From JANPLN01 sp043757265 (GTDB lineage Bacteria > Bdellovibrionota > Bdellovibrionia > Bdellovibrionales > JAGQZY01): DNA of 64,000 nucleotides. The notes below the pieces were generated by a model, which saw nothing but the letters and a program-made list of their open reading frames with translations, did not search any database and was not told the DNA's origin. This document shows, piece by piece, positions 40,352 through 49,519 of this stretch; position 1 is the stretch's first letter; each line of letters opens with the position of its first letter. A program made the translations under genes and the position numbers. The DNA lies in the NCBI GenBank assembly GCA_043757265.1, contig JAYUQP010000040.1:1-64000 (forward strand), given 5' to 3'.

Positions 40352-40954
40352 ATGTTTTCAGGAATTATCGAGTCGTGCTCAGCCATCCAACGTGTTGAGA
40401 AAAAAAGCGACCTACTCACTCTTTTTATTGAACGCCCATCCGACTTTGACGATATCAATCTGGGCGACAGCATTGCCGTGAATGGTGTGTGTTTAACGGT
40501 TGAGGCAGAATCACCCAAGCAAATCCAATTCACCCTCGGCCACGAAACTTTACGCGTCACAGGTTGGCTGCAAAAAGACTTGCAGGGTGCCGAGGTAAAT
40601 CTAGAGCGTTCTCTCAAATTCGGCGATCGAGTGCACGGACACTTTGTCAGTGGGCACGTCGATACGACGGCGGAGCTTCTCGAGTTGCAAACGGGCGAAA
40701 GTTGGATTTTGAAATTATCAAAAAAAAATCTCAATACCAAAATGATCTGGTCCAAAGGTAGCGTCGCCATTCAGGGAGTCAGCCTTACTGTCAACGAGGT
40801 CACGGATGCAGACTTCAGCGTTTGCCTGATTCCAGAAACCCTTTTACGTACGAATCTTAAAAGCATCAAAACGGGAGATGTGGTCAACATCGAATACGAC
40901 ACATGGGCGAAAGCATTTGTTCATCTCCAAGAACAACGAGAGGCAACGTTATGA
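40352..40954 (+). CDS. ribE: Riboflavin synthase, alpha chain
   Basis: 200 residues with two lumazine-binding repeats. The first begins MFSGIIESCSAIQRV and has NGVCLTV; the second begins VHGHFVSGHVDTTAEL and has IQGVSLTVNEV. It dismutates two 6,7-dimethyl-8-ribityllumazine to riboflavin. No Shine-Dalgarno precedes the ATG. The stop overlaps the ribBX start (ATGA). Confidence 0.93.
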   Translation: MFSGIIESCSAIQRVEKKSDLLTLFIERPSDFDDINLGDSIAVNGVCLTVEAESPKQIQFTLGHETLRVTGWLQKDLQGAEVNLERSLKFGDRVHGHFVSGHVDTTAELLELQTGESWILKLSKKNLNTKMIWSKGSVAIQGVSLTVNEVTDADFSVCLIPETLLRTNLKSIKTGDVVNIEYDTWAKAFVHLQEQREATL

Positions 40955-42045
40955 TGGATTCAATTCCAGATATTATCGACGATCTTCGTAACGGAAAAAT
41001 GGTCATATTGATTGACGACGAAGACCGCGAAAACGAAGGTGATTTGATATTGGCGGCCGATTTTGTCACGCCCGATGCCGTAAACTTCATGGCAACTCAG
41101 GCCCGCGGTTTGATTTGTTTATCTCTAGAGCCACAGCAAATTGATCGATTGGCAATTCCCCTGATGGTGGGCGATGAGAGAAATCATTCACCCAACAAAA
41201 CCGCATTCACGGTCAGCATCGAAGCGGCTGAAGGCGTGTCCACGGGAATTTCTGCCTCGGATCGGGCCCATACAATCCGTGTGGCATCGAACCCTCGATC
41301 GCGGTCCAGTGACGTTATTATGCCCGGCCACGTTTTTCCGATTCGAGCCCAGGAGGGCGGCGTTTTAAAGCGTGCCGGTCATACCGAAGCCAGCGTCGAC
41401 CTTGCAAAGCTTGCAGGGCTTACTCCAGCTGCCGTGATCTGCGAAGTGATGAAAACGGACGGCACCATGGCCCGTTTGCCTGATTTGATGAAATTTGCAA
41501 AAGAGCACCAACTCAAAATCGGAACGATCGAGGAGTTGATTCGCTATCGCCTCAGCAACGAAACGCATATCGAAGAAGTTTCTTCAGGTCCGCTGCAAAC
41601 AAAGTTTGGCCTGTTTCAGGTTAAGGTGTTCAAGAATCTTCTCGATCACTCACATAGTTATGTTTTGCAAAAAGGTGTTATTCGTGAAGACAAACCTACG
41701 CTTGTACGTGTGCACGTTGAAAACGTTTGGAACGATTTGCTGGTAGCGAGCGATGATATTCATACCAGTTTGCCTTACGAGAAGGCCTTAGAGATGATGA
41801 GTCAGGCTGAAAGTGCCGTTTTTGTGTATCTTCGTAAAGAAGGACCTCAGTCTTCCGTCGCTTTGTGGACGGGAAAAGAATCCGATCAAGAACGCAAAAT
41901 GGATCCCCGCGAGTATGGAATTGGCGCACAAATCTTGCGCAACTTGGGCGTGCGAAAAATGGATATTCTTGGTAGCCCCAACAGCGCTAAAGTCGTTGGT
42001 CTTAAAGGGTTTGGACTTGAAATTGAAAAAGTAGGATTCCTATGA
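40951..42045 (+). CDS. ribB: RibBX: DHBP synthase with degenerate GTP cyclohydrolase II domain
   Basis: 364 residues from the ATG at 40951, with GAGAGG upstream. Residues 1 to about 205 are RibB (3,4-dihydroxy-2-butanone-4-phosphate synthase), with DDEDRENEGDL and GHTEASVDLAKLAGL. The RibA-like second half lacks the zinc cysteines of GTP cyclohydrolase II (Cys54, Cys65, Cys67 in E. coli RibA): the region after LVRVHVE reads NVWNDLLVASDD. So it probably makes the four-carbon unit only; the term RibBX has been used for such hybrids. The start overlaps the ribE stop and the stop overlaps the ribH start by 4 bases each. Confidence 0.88.
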   Translation: MMDSIPDIIDDLRNGKMVILIDDEDRENEGDLILAADFVTPDAVNFMATQARGLICLSLEPQQIDRLAIPLMVGDERNHSPNKTAFTVSIEAAEGVSTGISASDRAHTIRVASNPRSRSSDVIMPGHVFPIRAQEGGVLKRAGHTEASVDLAKLAGLTPAAVICEVMKTDGTMARLPDLMKFAKEHQLKIGTIEELIRYRLSNETHIEEVSSGPLQTKFGLFQVKVFKNLLDHSHSYVLQKGVIREDKPTLVRVHVENVWNDLLVASDDIHTSLPYEKALEMMSQAESAVFVYLRKEGPQSSVALWTGKESDQERKMDPREYGIGAQILRNLGVRKMDILGSPNSAKVVGLKGFGLEIEKVGFL

Positions 42046-42509
42046 TCAGGGGTGAAATAGAGACGATTCGCAGTCGTGCGCACGATTACGTCATAGGCAT
42101 CGTCACTTCTCAGTACAATGAAAATGTCACAGGTAAGTTGCGTCAGGGCGCTTTAGAAGTTCTTAACGAATTCGGAGTGAACTGTTTCGATGTGTCAGTT
42201 CCTGGTGCGGTTGAAATTCCCTTGGCAGTCAAATGGCTCATCGAGGGCAAAAAATGCGATGCTGTGGTGGCCCTAGGAGTTGTTATCCGCGGTGAAACGT
42301 CGCACTTTGATTTTGTTTGCAACTCCGTTGAACGCGGATGTTCCGAGCTTCAACTGTTGCATGGTGTGCCGGTTGCATTTGGAGTACTAACCACCGAAGA
42401 TGGTCATCAAGCATTAGCACGTGCAGGTGGAGCTAAAGGCAATAAAGGCAAAGAGGCTGCGTTTGTTGCCCTAGAGATGTTGGCTCTCAAAGAACAGTTG
42501 CTCGGATAG
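42042..42509 (+). CDS. ribH: 6,7-dimethyl-8-ribityllumazine synthase
   Basis: 155 residues, the usual length. VPGAVEIPLA and GVVIRGETSHFDFVC with the active-site His are visible. It joins the RibB product to the pyrimidine intermediate to form the lumazine that RibE uses. The start overlaps the ribBX stop (ATGA). ribD and ribA are not in the window. Confidence 0.95.
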   Translation: MIRGEIETIRSRAHDYVIGIVTSQYNENVTGKLRQGALEVLNEFGVNCFDVSVPGAVEIPLAVKWLIEGKKCDAVVALGVVIRGETSHFDFVCNSVERGCSELQLLHGVPVAFGVLTTEDGHQALARAGGAKGNKGKEAAFVALEMLALKEQLLG

Positions 42510-42515
42510 GAGCTC

Positions 42516-44681
42516 ATGGTTCGATCCCCAAAAGAGTTTGGTAAAAGAAAGCGCGAAGTTTTTTCGATCATCGGGTTGATGCTTCTATTTATCATTTTGG
42601 CTTGGTTTGAGTTTCGAGTTTTTCTCACAAGCAAAGATCTGCCGTTCGAGTATTCTGTTTTCTTCTTCGGACTTGTTAACTTCAATTTAGTTCTGCTTCT
42701 TCTTTTATTTTTCCTTATTTTTCGTAATTTATTTAAAGCGTTTATCGAAAAGCGCAGAGGCGTCGCTGGGAGCTCTCTTCGATCTCGTTTGGTTATGACA
42801 TTTTTTATTTTTTCGTCGGTGCCTACACTTTTAATGTTTTTTGTATCAGTCATTTACATCAACTCCAGTTTTGACAAATGGTTCAGCGAAAAAATGACCG
42901 CAGTGATGAAAAGTTCACTGGAAGTTACAACGCATTTTTATATGGATTCTAAAAAACGTAATTTCTATGCAGCCCACATGGTGGCGCAAAAGCTTCAATA
43001 CGCCCATTCCCGCGAAGAAATCCAGTATGTGCTTCGCCAGCAGCAGCACATTTATAATCTCGATGCTATCGAGTATTATGAGGATGTTTTGGGATCCAGG
43101 GAAATGGTAATGACCGAGGATCAAAGCGTGCCGGAAGTGCCGCGTGCTTCAGTAGAATTTCTAGAAAAAGGTGTTAAGCAAAAAAACGAAGCAAGTACGG
43201 TTCATGAATATGTAAAAGGGAATCTAATTCGCGCCATGGTTCCCATCAAAGGAAGGGAAGGTGCGGTTATCGTATCCACCTATGTGCCCCTTTCGTTGTT
43301 GCAAAAAATGAATGCGATTGGCTCGTTGTACGAAGACCTCAAGGGCAGCGGTCGTACCCCTATTCAGTACCCACTCAAGTCCATTTATATAATCATTCTG
43401 TTATTAATGACCTTGGTCATATTGTTTTGTGCAACGTGGTTTGGGTTTTACATGGCTCAGCATCTTTCTGGAGCACTTTCAGAGCTAGGAAAAGCCACTC
43501 GTCGAATTGCTCAGGGAGATTATCGCCCGGTAAAGATTGACCGAGTCGAAACAGAGGTGCTCGAGCTTGCAGAAAATTTTAATTCCATGGCACGACAACT
43601 CGAAGAAACTTTATCGCGATTGGACGAGCGAAGCCGCTATATCGAAGTGGTGCTTTCGAACGTAAGCACAGGAGTTATTTCCTTAGATCCTGATGACAAT
43701 ATCGCAACCATCAACGACCGCGCTGCTGCCTTATTTAAAGTTCAGTCGCAGGATTACATTGGCCGTAATCTTAAAGAGGCGCTCGGCGAAAAATACTATC
43801 GTCTCTATCGACAAATGGTTCTTAGTATGGGGCAATACTCGCTCAGTAAAATGACCCGACAGATCGAAATGGAATTGAATAACCATTCCTTTCCTTGCTT
43901 GTTTACGATTTCTCGTTTGGGGGGAACTGATAAAAACTTAGGAACTGTCATTGGCTTTGACGATCTTACAGATGTTTTCAAATCACAAAAAATTGAAGCG
44001 TGGAAGGAAGTGGCACGCCGGATTGCCCACGAAATCAAAAACCCATTAACACCGATAAAACTTTCAGCGCAGAGGTTGCAAAAAAAGTTTGGTGCATCCA
44101 TCACCGACGAGGCATTTAAAGCATGCACCGACATGATCATTCAGCAGACTGACGAGATGAAAAGACTGGTCAATGAATTTTCCGAATACGCGCGGATGCC
44201 CGTATTACAAAAAGAAATATACGATATGAACGCACTTGTTAAAAACATCTCGGCGCTCTATTCAGACGGTTACAAAAGTATATCTTTCGACCTGAATTTG
44301 GATTCCGCTCTTGAGCCCTTCATGTTTGATCAAGATCAAGTGAAGCGAGTTCTTATAAACCTCATCGAAAACGCAATGGTTGCTGTTGGCGAGGTGTCAT
44401 CTCCAAAAATTCAAATTTACACAAAAGGTGACTCCGCTCGGCAAATATCAACGCTTATTGTAGCCGACAATGGTCACGGCGTGGCTGATGGGAATTACAC
44501 AAAACTATTTGAGCCCTACTTCAGCACTAAAAAAAGCGGTTCAGGCTTGGGTCTTGCGATAGTAAGCAAGATCGTCGAAGATCATGGTGGAATTATTCAA
44601 GCCTACGGCAACACCCCAAAAGGACTTTGTATTAAAATAGATCTGCCTTACAAGGCGACCATAAAGGATCAAAATGTATAA
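42516..44681 (+). CDS. ntrY: Sensor histidine kinase NtrY-like
   Basis: 721 residues. The N-terminal region has three or four membrane helices (within about 15-120) and another near 290-315. It is followed by a HAMP linker, a PAS domain (about 375-480), HisKA with RRIAHEIKNPLTPIKLSAQR, and HATPase with DNGHGV and SGLGLAIV. It likely phosphorylates NtrX in the next gene. It starts 6 bp after ribH, so it may ride on the riboflavin transcript. It overlaps ntrX by 8 bases. Confidence 0.85.
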   Translation: MVRSPKEFGKRKREVFSIIGLMLLFIILAWFEFRVFLTSKDLPFEYSVFFFGLVNFNLVLLLLLFFLIFRNLFKAFIEKRRGVAGSSLRSRLVMTFFIFSSVPTLLMFFVSVIYINSSFDKWFSEKMTAVMKSSLEVTTHFYMDSKKRNFYAAHMVAQKLQYAHSREEIQYVLRQQQHIYNLDAIEYYEDVLGSREMVMTEDQSVPEVPRASVEFLEKGVKQKNEASTVHEYVKGNLIRAMVPIKGREGAVIVSTYVPLSLLQKMNAIGSLYEDLKGSGRTPIQYPLKSIYIIILLLMTLVILFCATWFGFYMAQHLSGALSELGKATRRIAQGDYRPVKIDRVETEVLELAENFNSMARQLEETLSRLDERSRYIEVVLSNVSTGVISLDPDDNIATINDRAAALFKVQSQDYIGRNLKEALGEKYYRLYRQMVLSMGQYSLSKMTRQIEMELNNHSFPCLFTISRLGGTDKNLGTVIGFDDLTDVFKSQKIEAWKEVARRIAHEIKNPLTPIKLSAQRLQKKFGASITDEAFKACTDMIIQQTDEMKRLVNEFSEYARMPVLQKEIYDMNALVKNISALYSDGYKSISFDLNLDSALEPFMFDQDQVKRVLINLIENAMVAVGEVSSPKIQIYTKGDSARQISTLIVADNGHGVADGNYTKLFEPYFSTKKSGSGLGLAIVSKIVEDHGGIIQAYGNTPKGLCIKIDLPYKATIKDQNV

Positions 44682-46041
44682 TGAGAAGCTGGAAGACAAA
44701 ATTTTAATCATCGACGATGAAAAATCAATTTGCGAAGTTCTATCAGCGGCTCTGCAAGATGAAGGCTATGTGGTCGAAACCGCAGAGAACGGTGAAATCG
44801 GATTACAAAAGATCGAGTCGTTTAAGCCGGCGGTTGTTTTGCTCGATGTGTGGATGCCAGGTAAATACGACGGTATTGGTGTTTTAAAGGTAGCGAAAGA
44901 ACGTTATGTCGCTTGCGATTTTATCGTGATGTCTGGTCACGGCACAATCGAAACGGCAGTGCAGGCGACGCGTCTTGGAGCCTGGGATTTTGTCGAAAAA
45001 CCGATTTCCCTCGATAAAATATCGATCCTGATTAAAAATATTATCGCTTTCCAAAGAGAGCGCCAAGAAAAAAGGAACCTCTTAAATCGGCTTCGCGAAA
45101 ATATCGCAATCGTTGGCAACAGCGACGAGTCCAAACAAATTAAACAACTAGTTGTGAAGATAGCACCGACGGCACACTGGCTGCTGCTACAGGGCGAAGT
45201 GGGCACTGGCAAAGAGCTTGTTGCAAACAATATTCATTTTTTAAGTCCTCGGGCTGGTTACTCAATGGTGGATGTTAAATGCAGTCAGATTCCCGAAGAT
45301 CTTATCGAAGGGGAACTTTTTGGTTACGAGGAAGGATCCCTCGTCGGTACTAAAGAAGAACGCACTGGCAAAATGGATTTAGCTCATCGTGGAACTTTGT
45401 TCCTCGACGATATCGACTCCCTGCCCATAAGCGGTCAGGAGCAAATTTATCATTATCTGCAAACCAGCAAAATCCAGCGTCGTGGAGGCAGTAAGAATAT
45501 CGAGCTCGACGTGCGAATCGTCGCAGCCACAGCAAAAAACCTGCAGGCCGAGGTGCAGGCAGGCCGATTTCATAAAGATCTTTATGAGCGTCTTAATCTG
45601 ATGCCGCTCAAAATTCCCTCACTTCGGGAACGCCCCAAGGATATCGAAGCACTCACCCAGTATTTTAGCAGCAAAGTTGCAGCCTCTGGTGGGTATCACT
45701 TTAAAACTTTCACGGCACAGGCAATGGAGCTCATGTTGAAGTACGAATGGCCCGGAAACGTGCGCGAACTTAAAAATTTCATCGAGCGAATTTACATCCT
45801 TACGCCCGACGATTCAGTGGACATCCACGACATGAAGTTTGCCGGCTTAAAAGCCGGAGTGGTGTCAACGTACACAGAGTTCGGTAGTTTTCGCGAAGCG
45901 CGAGCGCAATTTGAAAAAGAATACATCCTCAACAAAATCAACGAATGCGAAGGCAACATTAGCAAAACCGCAGAATCCATAGGCCTCGAAAGAAGCTATC
46001 TTCACCGCAAGATAAAATCCTTCGGCATGGATGTTGAGTAG
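44674..46041 (+). CDS. ntrX: Response regulator NtrX-like with altered GAFTGA loop
   Basis: 455 residues. The receiver domain (about 8-125) has the phospho-acceptor in VLLDVWMPG. The AAA+ domain (about 150-390) has Walker A GEVGTGKE. The sigma-54 contact loop, GAFTGA in activators, reads GSLVGT in ELFGYEEGSLVGTKEE, and Walker B is LFLDDIDSLP. A Fis-type HTH (GNISKTAESIGLERSYLHRK) ends the protein. With this loop it may bind DNA and act without activating sigma-54. It is paired with ntrY. Confidence 0.85.
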   Translation: MYNEKLEDKILIIDDEKSICEVLSAALQDEGYVVETAENGEIGLQKIESFKPAVVLLDVWMPGKYDGIGVLKVAKERYVACDFIVMSGHGTIETAVQATRLGAWDFVEKPISLDKISILIKNIIAFQRERQEKRNLLNRLRENIAIVGNSDESKQIKQLVVKIAPTAHWLLLQGEVGTGKELVANNIHFLSPRAGYSMVDVKCSQIPEDLIEGELFGYEEGSLVGTKEERTGKMDLAHRGTLFLDDIDSLPISGQEQIYHYLQTSKIQRRGGSKNIELDVRIVAATAKNLQAEVQAGRFHKDLYERLNLMPLKIPSLRERPKDIEALTQYFSSKVAASGGYHFKTFTAQAMELMLKYEWPGNVRELKNFIERIYILTPDDSVDIHDMKFAGLKAGVVSTYTEFGSFREARAQFEKEYILNKINECEGNISKTAESIGLERSYLHRKIKSFGMDVE

Positions 46042-46058
46042 CCGTCCTGAGTACGGTC

Positions 46059-46085
46059 CGTCATCCTGAGCAAAGCGAAGGATCT
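46059..46085. repeat. Short hairpin repeat between ntrX and the convergent gene
   Basis: CGTCATCCTGAGCAAAGCGA, then AGGATCT. This resembles a widely seen intergenic repeat, GTCATCCTGAGCGAAGCGAAGGAT. The outer ATCCT and AGGAT pair. It lies between the converging ends of ntrX and the TPR-like gene. Confidence 0.6.
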
Positions 46086-46131
46086 AAACCGTTGTCTTAG
46101 GGTTTATTGCGCAGGTTTTTGGAAGTCATCG

Positions 46132-47136
46132 CTATTGCGCCAGTTCTCGGAAGTAATCGACATGGGGTTGAAGTTTTGTTGGATCACAATCTTGTCCGAG
46201 GTTTGAGATATCAACAAGTTTATATTGGATATGATCTTTCATTTTTTCCATCAAATGCCGGGTCTCTGGAAGCTTGTTATATTCTTTAAGGGATACTTCT
46301 CTGATGAGTGCTCGCCCAGTGGAAAAAAATATAATGTCCCCATCAGGCGATGTGTGATGCCGACTTTCCGGATCAAGCTCATTCTGAACCATCAAATAGC
46401 CAACATCCTGGCGACCTTCCTCGATTAAAAATTTCTTAATCGGGCTAGGGTCAACGACAGGCATTTCTTCGCGAACCTCAAAAAAATTTAGAAGATCATT
46501 AGAGCTTGTTATATGTTTGTAGGCATGAAAAAGGGCATCTATTTCATAAGTATCAAACTTCATATCTTCGATGTTCACCTGATCTATAAGAGCCTGCGAA
46601 CCTTGCGCATCACCCAGTTGTTTTTTTAAGTAAGCCGCAAAAACGAGGATCGCTGCGTTCTTGGGGGCAAGATCGTGTGCGATTAAAAGCAAGCCGACAG
46701 CAGATTCGAAATTAGGTTTTATGTTTTCTCGACCAGCAATCATATTAGCAGTGGCCAGACCTAACAAAAAATAATCCGATGCTGAGAGAGTTCGTGCAGG
46801 TTTTAGCGATGCCGCTTTGTCGTACATCCACAATCCCACAGGAGCTGCTGGATCATCAGTAAGTTTCTTTCGAAAATCGACCAGACTTGACTGAGCCTGC
46901 TCCATAAGTTTTTCCAAGCAAGCATAACCTCGGGACTCGGCGTCCTCATCGGGTATGAGCGGAGCCGCTGACTTTTTTGGAGCCATAGGTGCCTTAATCG
47001 AGGAGATGCTCCTTATTTGCGAGAATTCTTGAGCGTGAGTAGTGTTTTTGGTTTTACGCGAAGTTTTACTCACGGGCCATAAAAGCCAAGTCAGTAAACT
47101 GGTTCCCATTAAAGTGAAAATCAAAAATTTACGCAT
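46132..47136 (-). CDS. Hypothetical membrane-anchored protein with TPR-like helices
   Basis: 334 residues. One N-terminal membrane anchor (4-22) is followed by a Pro/Lys-rich linker and helical pairs that resemble tetratricopeptide repeats (for example ASDYFLLGLATANM, AVGLLLIAHDLAPKNAAILV). It probably faces the periplasm. I do not recognise the family. It converges with ntrX across a gap holding the short repeat. Confidence 0.5.
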   Translation of the reverse strand: MRKFLIFTLMGTSLLTWLLWPVSKTSRKTKNTTHAQEFSQIRSISSIKAPMAPKKSAAPLIPDEDAESRGYACLEKLMEQAQSSLVDFRKKLTDDPAAPVGLWMYDKAASLKPARTLSASDYFLLGLATANMIAGRENIKPNFESAVGLLLIAHDLAPKNAAILVFAAYLKKQLGDAQGSQALIDQVNIEDMKFDTYEIDALFHAYKHITSSNDLLNFFEVREEMPVVDPSPIKKFLIEEGRQDVGYLMVQNELDPESRHHTSPDGDIIFFSTGRALIREVSLKEYNKLPETRHLMEKMKDHIQYKLVDISNLGQDCDPTKLQPHVDYFRELAQ

Positions 47137-47228
47137 CCATTTAGTTTAAGGGCAAAGGGAGGCAAGGTGAATAACGTCAATGAAATCTGGCATTAGGTCA
47201 TACAGAACGAAAAGAGTCCTAATTCTTT

Positions 47229-47726
47229 TTAAGTCTTCTTGAGATCCGCGAGCACATTTTTAGGAATGTATTTAAGTATCACTTTTTCCCAGCCCTCGGG
47301 GCCAACGAGTCCCTTTACCATGCTCGAACTAATTTGCGACATCTCTGCAGGGGGAATTAAATAAATTGTTTCGATCTTCGGAGACATTTCGCGATTTACC
47401 TGGTTCATGACGAGTTCGTAGTTAAAATCGTTGGCGCCACGAATACCGCGGATCAAATAGGGGATTTGTTCTTCTTCGGCGTATTTGACTAAAAATTTGT
47501 TATTTATAACGGCTGTCGAAACATGACTTCCGATTTTTAAATCTTTCATGGCCTCTTCGACATGTTTTTTCCGCTGTTTCACCGAAAACAAATATTTTTT
47601 ACCGGGGTTTTCGCCAATGGCTACCGTCAGTTCATCAAACAACTGGGCGGCCTGCTTGATAAGCCAAAGATGTCCCAAAGTTAATGGATCAAAACTTCCA
47701 GCATAAATAGCTCTTTTGCTTTTCAT
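47229..47726 (-). CDS. coaD: Phosphopantetheine adenylyltransferase CoaD
   Basis: 165 residues from the ATG at 47724-47726 (MKSKRAIYAGSFDPLTLGH). The TxGH motif is TLGH, and ISSSMVK matches the ISSTxVR site; RGIRGANDFNYE is also typical. It converts 4'-phosphopantetheine to dephospho-CoA. An ATG 21 codons earlier gives non-homologous residues. It is divergent from proS. Confidence 0.93.
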   Translation of the reverse strand: MKSKRAIYAGSFDPLTLGHLWLIKQAAQLFDELTVAIGENPGKKYLFSVKQRKKHVEEAMKDLKIGSHVSTAVINNKFLVKYAEEEQIPYLIRGIRGANDFNYELVMNQVNREMSPKIETIYLIPPAEMSQISSSMVKGLVGPEGWEKVILKYIPKNVLADLKKT

Positions 47727-47776
47727 GGCGCCATAGTATAACGATGGGATTCTAGAAGCAACTGAAAGGCTTTTCC

Positions 47777-49519
47777 ATGAAATGGTCACAAACTTTTTTA
47801 TTCACCATGAAAGAACCTCCTGTCGACGCGGAGATCATCAGTCATCAACTATTTATGCGCGCAGGAATTATCAAAAAGGTGGCGCCAGGCATTTTTACCT
47901 ATAGTCAAATCGGGCTTCGTGCAATTCGCAAATTCGAAAACATCATTCGCGAAGAGCTTGCAAAAATCCAGTGCGAAGAGATTTTGATGCCCATGGTGCA
48001 GCCGCGATCCCTGTGGGACGAATCCGGCCGGTGGCCGCACATGGGCGAGCTTCTAAAATTCAAAAACAAAAGTGACCAAGATTTTTGCTTGGGTGCAACT
48101 CACGAAGAAGTCGTCAGTGATTTTGTGCGCAAAGATCTAAAAAGTTATCGCAATTTGCCAATCAGCCTTTACCAAATTCAAACCAAGTATCGGGACGAAA
48201 TTCGTCCGCGATTTGGTCTGATGCGTGGGCGCGAGTTCATCATGAAAGACGCTTACACCTTCGATGAAACAAAAGAAAAGGCGCAGGAGAGTTACGAAAA
48301 AATGCGCCAGGCGTATCATAATATTTTTAAGCGAGTAGGCTTCGACTTCCGTGCGGTAGAAGCAGACACCGGTGCCATCGGTGGAAACCAATCGCACGAG
48401 TTCCAGGTTCTTTCCGAATCGGGAATGGACAAGCTCTTCATTTGCGACAAATGCGAATACGCTTCAAATGAGGAAATTACTCCGGTTGTGGCATCAAGTC
48501 TGACATCAAGTTTGGCATCTTCCGGTTCAGCTGGCGCTTTAGAAAAATTCGCAACTCCTGGTTTGAAAACAATTGCCGATTTAGCAAAAAGTCTCAATAC
48601 ACCTGAGCCTGAACTAGTAAAAACATTTTTTGTCAAATTCACCAAAGATAATAAACCGAAGTTCTATGCGCTTCTTGTCCCTGGAAATCGCGAAGTGAAC
48701 TTGATCAAGGTTAAAAAAGTGGTGAACCAATCTGTGGACGCCGAGATGTGCACCGAGGATGAAGTTCTACTAATTACTAAAGCCCACCCTGGAAGTTGCG
48801 GTCCTGTAGGGTTGACTTCAGCGGCAGTGGTCTTAGACTCCGGGCTAAAATTCAAAATCAATATGGTTGTCGGTGCAAACGAAGACGGATTCCATTTAAA
48901 AAACGTCAACCCAGTTCGCGATTTCAAGGTGCATTTCAACGGAGATATTTCTCTCGCACAAAGCGGCGACAAATGCCCGAGCTGTGATGGCACCCTTAAA
49001 TCCGTTCGCGGCAGCGAAGTGGGCCATATTTTTTATCTCGGCAAAAAATACTCAGATGCAATGAAGATAAATTTCTTAGATCGCGATGGTAAAAGTAAAA
49101 TCGTCGAAATGGGTTGTTACGGTATCGGCGTTACGCGCACAGTTCAGGCAGCCATCGAACAAACTCACGATGCCGATGGTATGATCTGGCCAGCAGCCAT
49201 TGCGCCCTACGTGGTGCATGTTTGTTTGTTAGATCAAGATGAAAAAATCCTTTCCGTTCTCACGCAAATCACCAAAGCTCTCGATCAGGTAAAGATCGAT
49301 TACTTCGTCGACGACCGCGACGAGCGGCCCGGTGTAAAATTCAAAGACGCCGATCTCTTGGGCTCTCCTTTACGATTAACTCTAGGTAAAAAAGGGGTTG
49401 AAGAAGGACAAATCGAAATGACTCATCGAAAAGCTAAGACTACACAAAAGATTAACGTGGATGAGGCTGCAAAAGCGGTGACAGCAGCTGCAGCTCGTCT
49501 TATGCAGGAACAATCGTAA
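47777..49519 (+). CDS. proS: Prolyl-tRNA synthetase (bacterial type)
   Basis: 580 residues, with the N-terminal class II motifs (QIGLRAIRKFENIIREEL; motif 2 around PRFGLMRGREFIMKDAYTF) and an inserted YbaK/INS editing domain (about 235-390, with KVKKVVNQSVDAEMC), then motif 3 GCYGIGVTR and an anticodon-binding domain. It charges tRNA-Pro, and the INS domain should remove mischarged alanine. GAAAGG precedes the ATG. The stop overlaps the next start by one base. Confidence 0.95.
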   Translation: MKWSQTFLFTMKEPPVDAEIISHQLFMRAGIIKKVAPGIFTYSQIGLRAIRKFENIIREELAKIQCEEILMPMVQPRSLWDESGRWPHMGELLKFKNKSDQDFCLGATHEEVVSDFVRKDLKSYRNLPISLYQIQTKYRDEIRPRFGLMRGREFIMKDAYTFDETKEKAQESYEKMRQAYHNIFKRVGFDFRAVEADTGAIGGNQSHEFQVLSESGMDKLFICDKCEYASNEEITPVVASSLTSSLASSGSAGALEKFATPGLKTIADLAKSLNTPEPELVKTFFVKFTKDNKPKFYALLVPGNREVNLIKVKKVVNQSVDAEMCTEDEVLLITKAHPGSCGPVGLTSAAVVLDSGLKFKINMVVGANEDGFHLKNVNPVRDFKVHFNGDISLAQSGDKCPSCDGTLKSVRGSEVGHIFYLGKKYSDAMKINFLDRDGKSKIVEMGCYGIGVTRTVQAAIEQTHDADGMIWPAAIAPYVVHVCLLDQDEKILSVLTQITKALDQVKIDYFVDDRDERPGVKFKDADLLGSPLRLTLGKKGVEEGQIEMTHRKAKTTQKINVDEAAKAVTAAAARLMQEQS

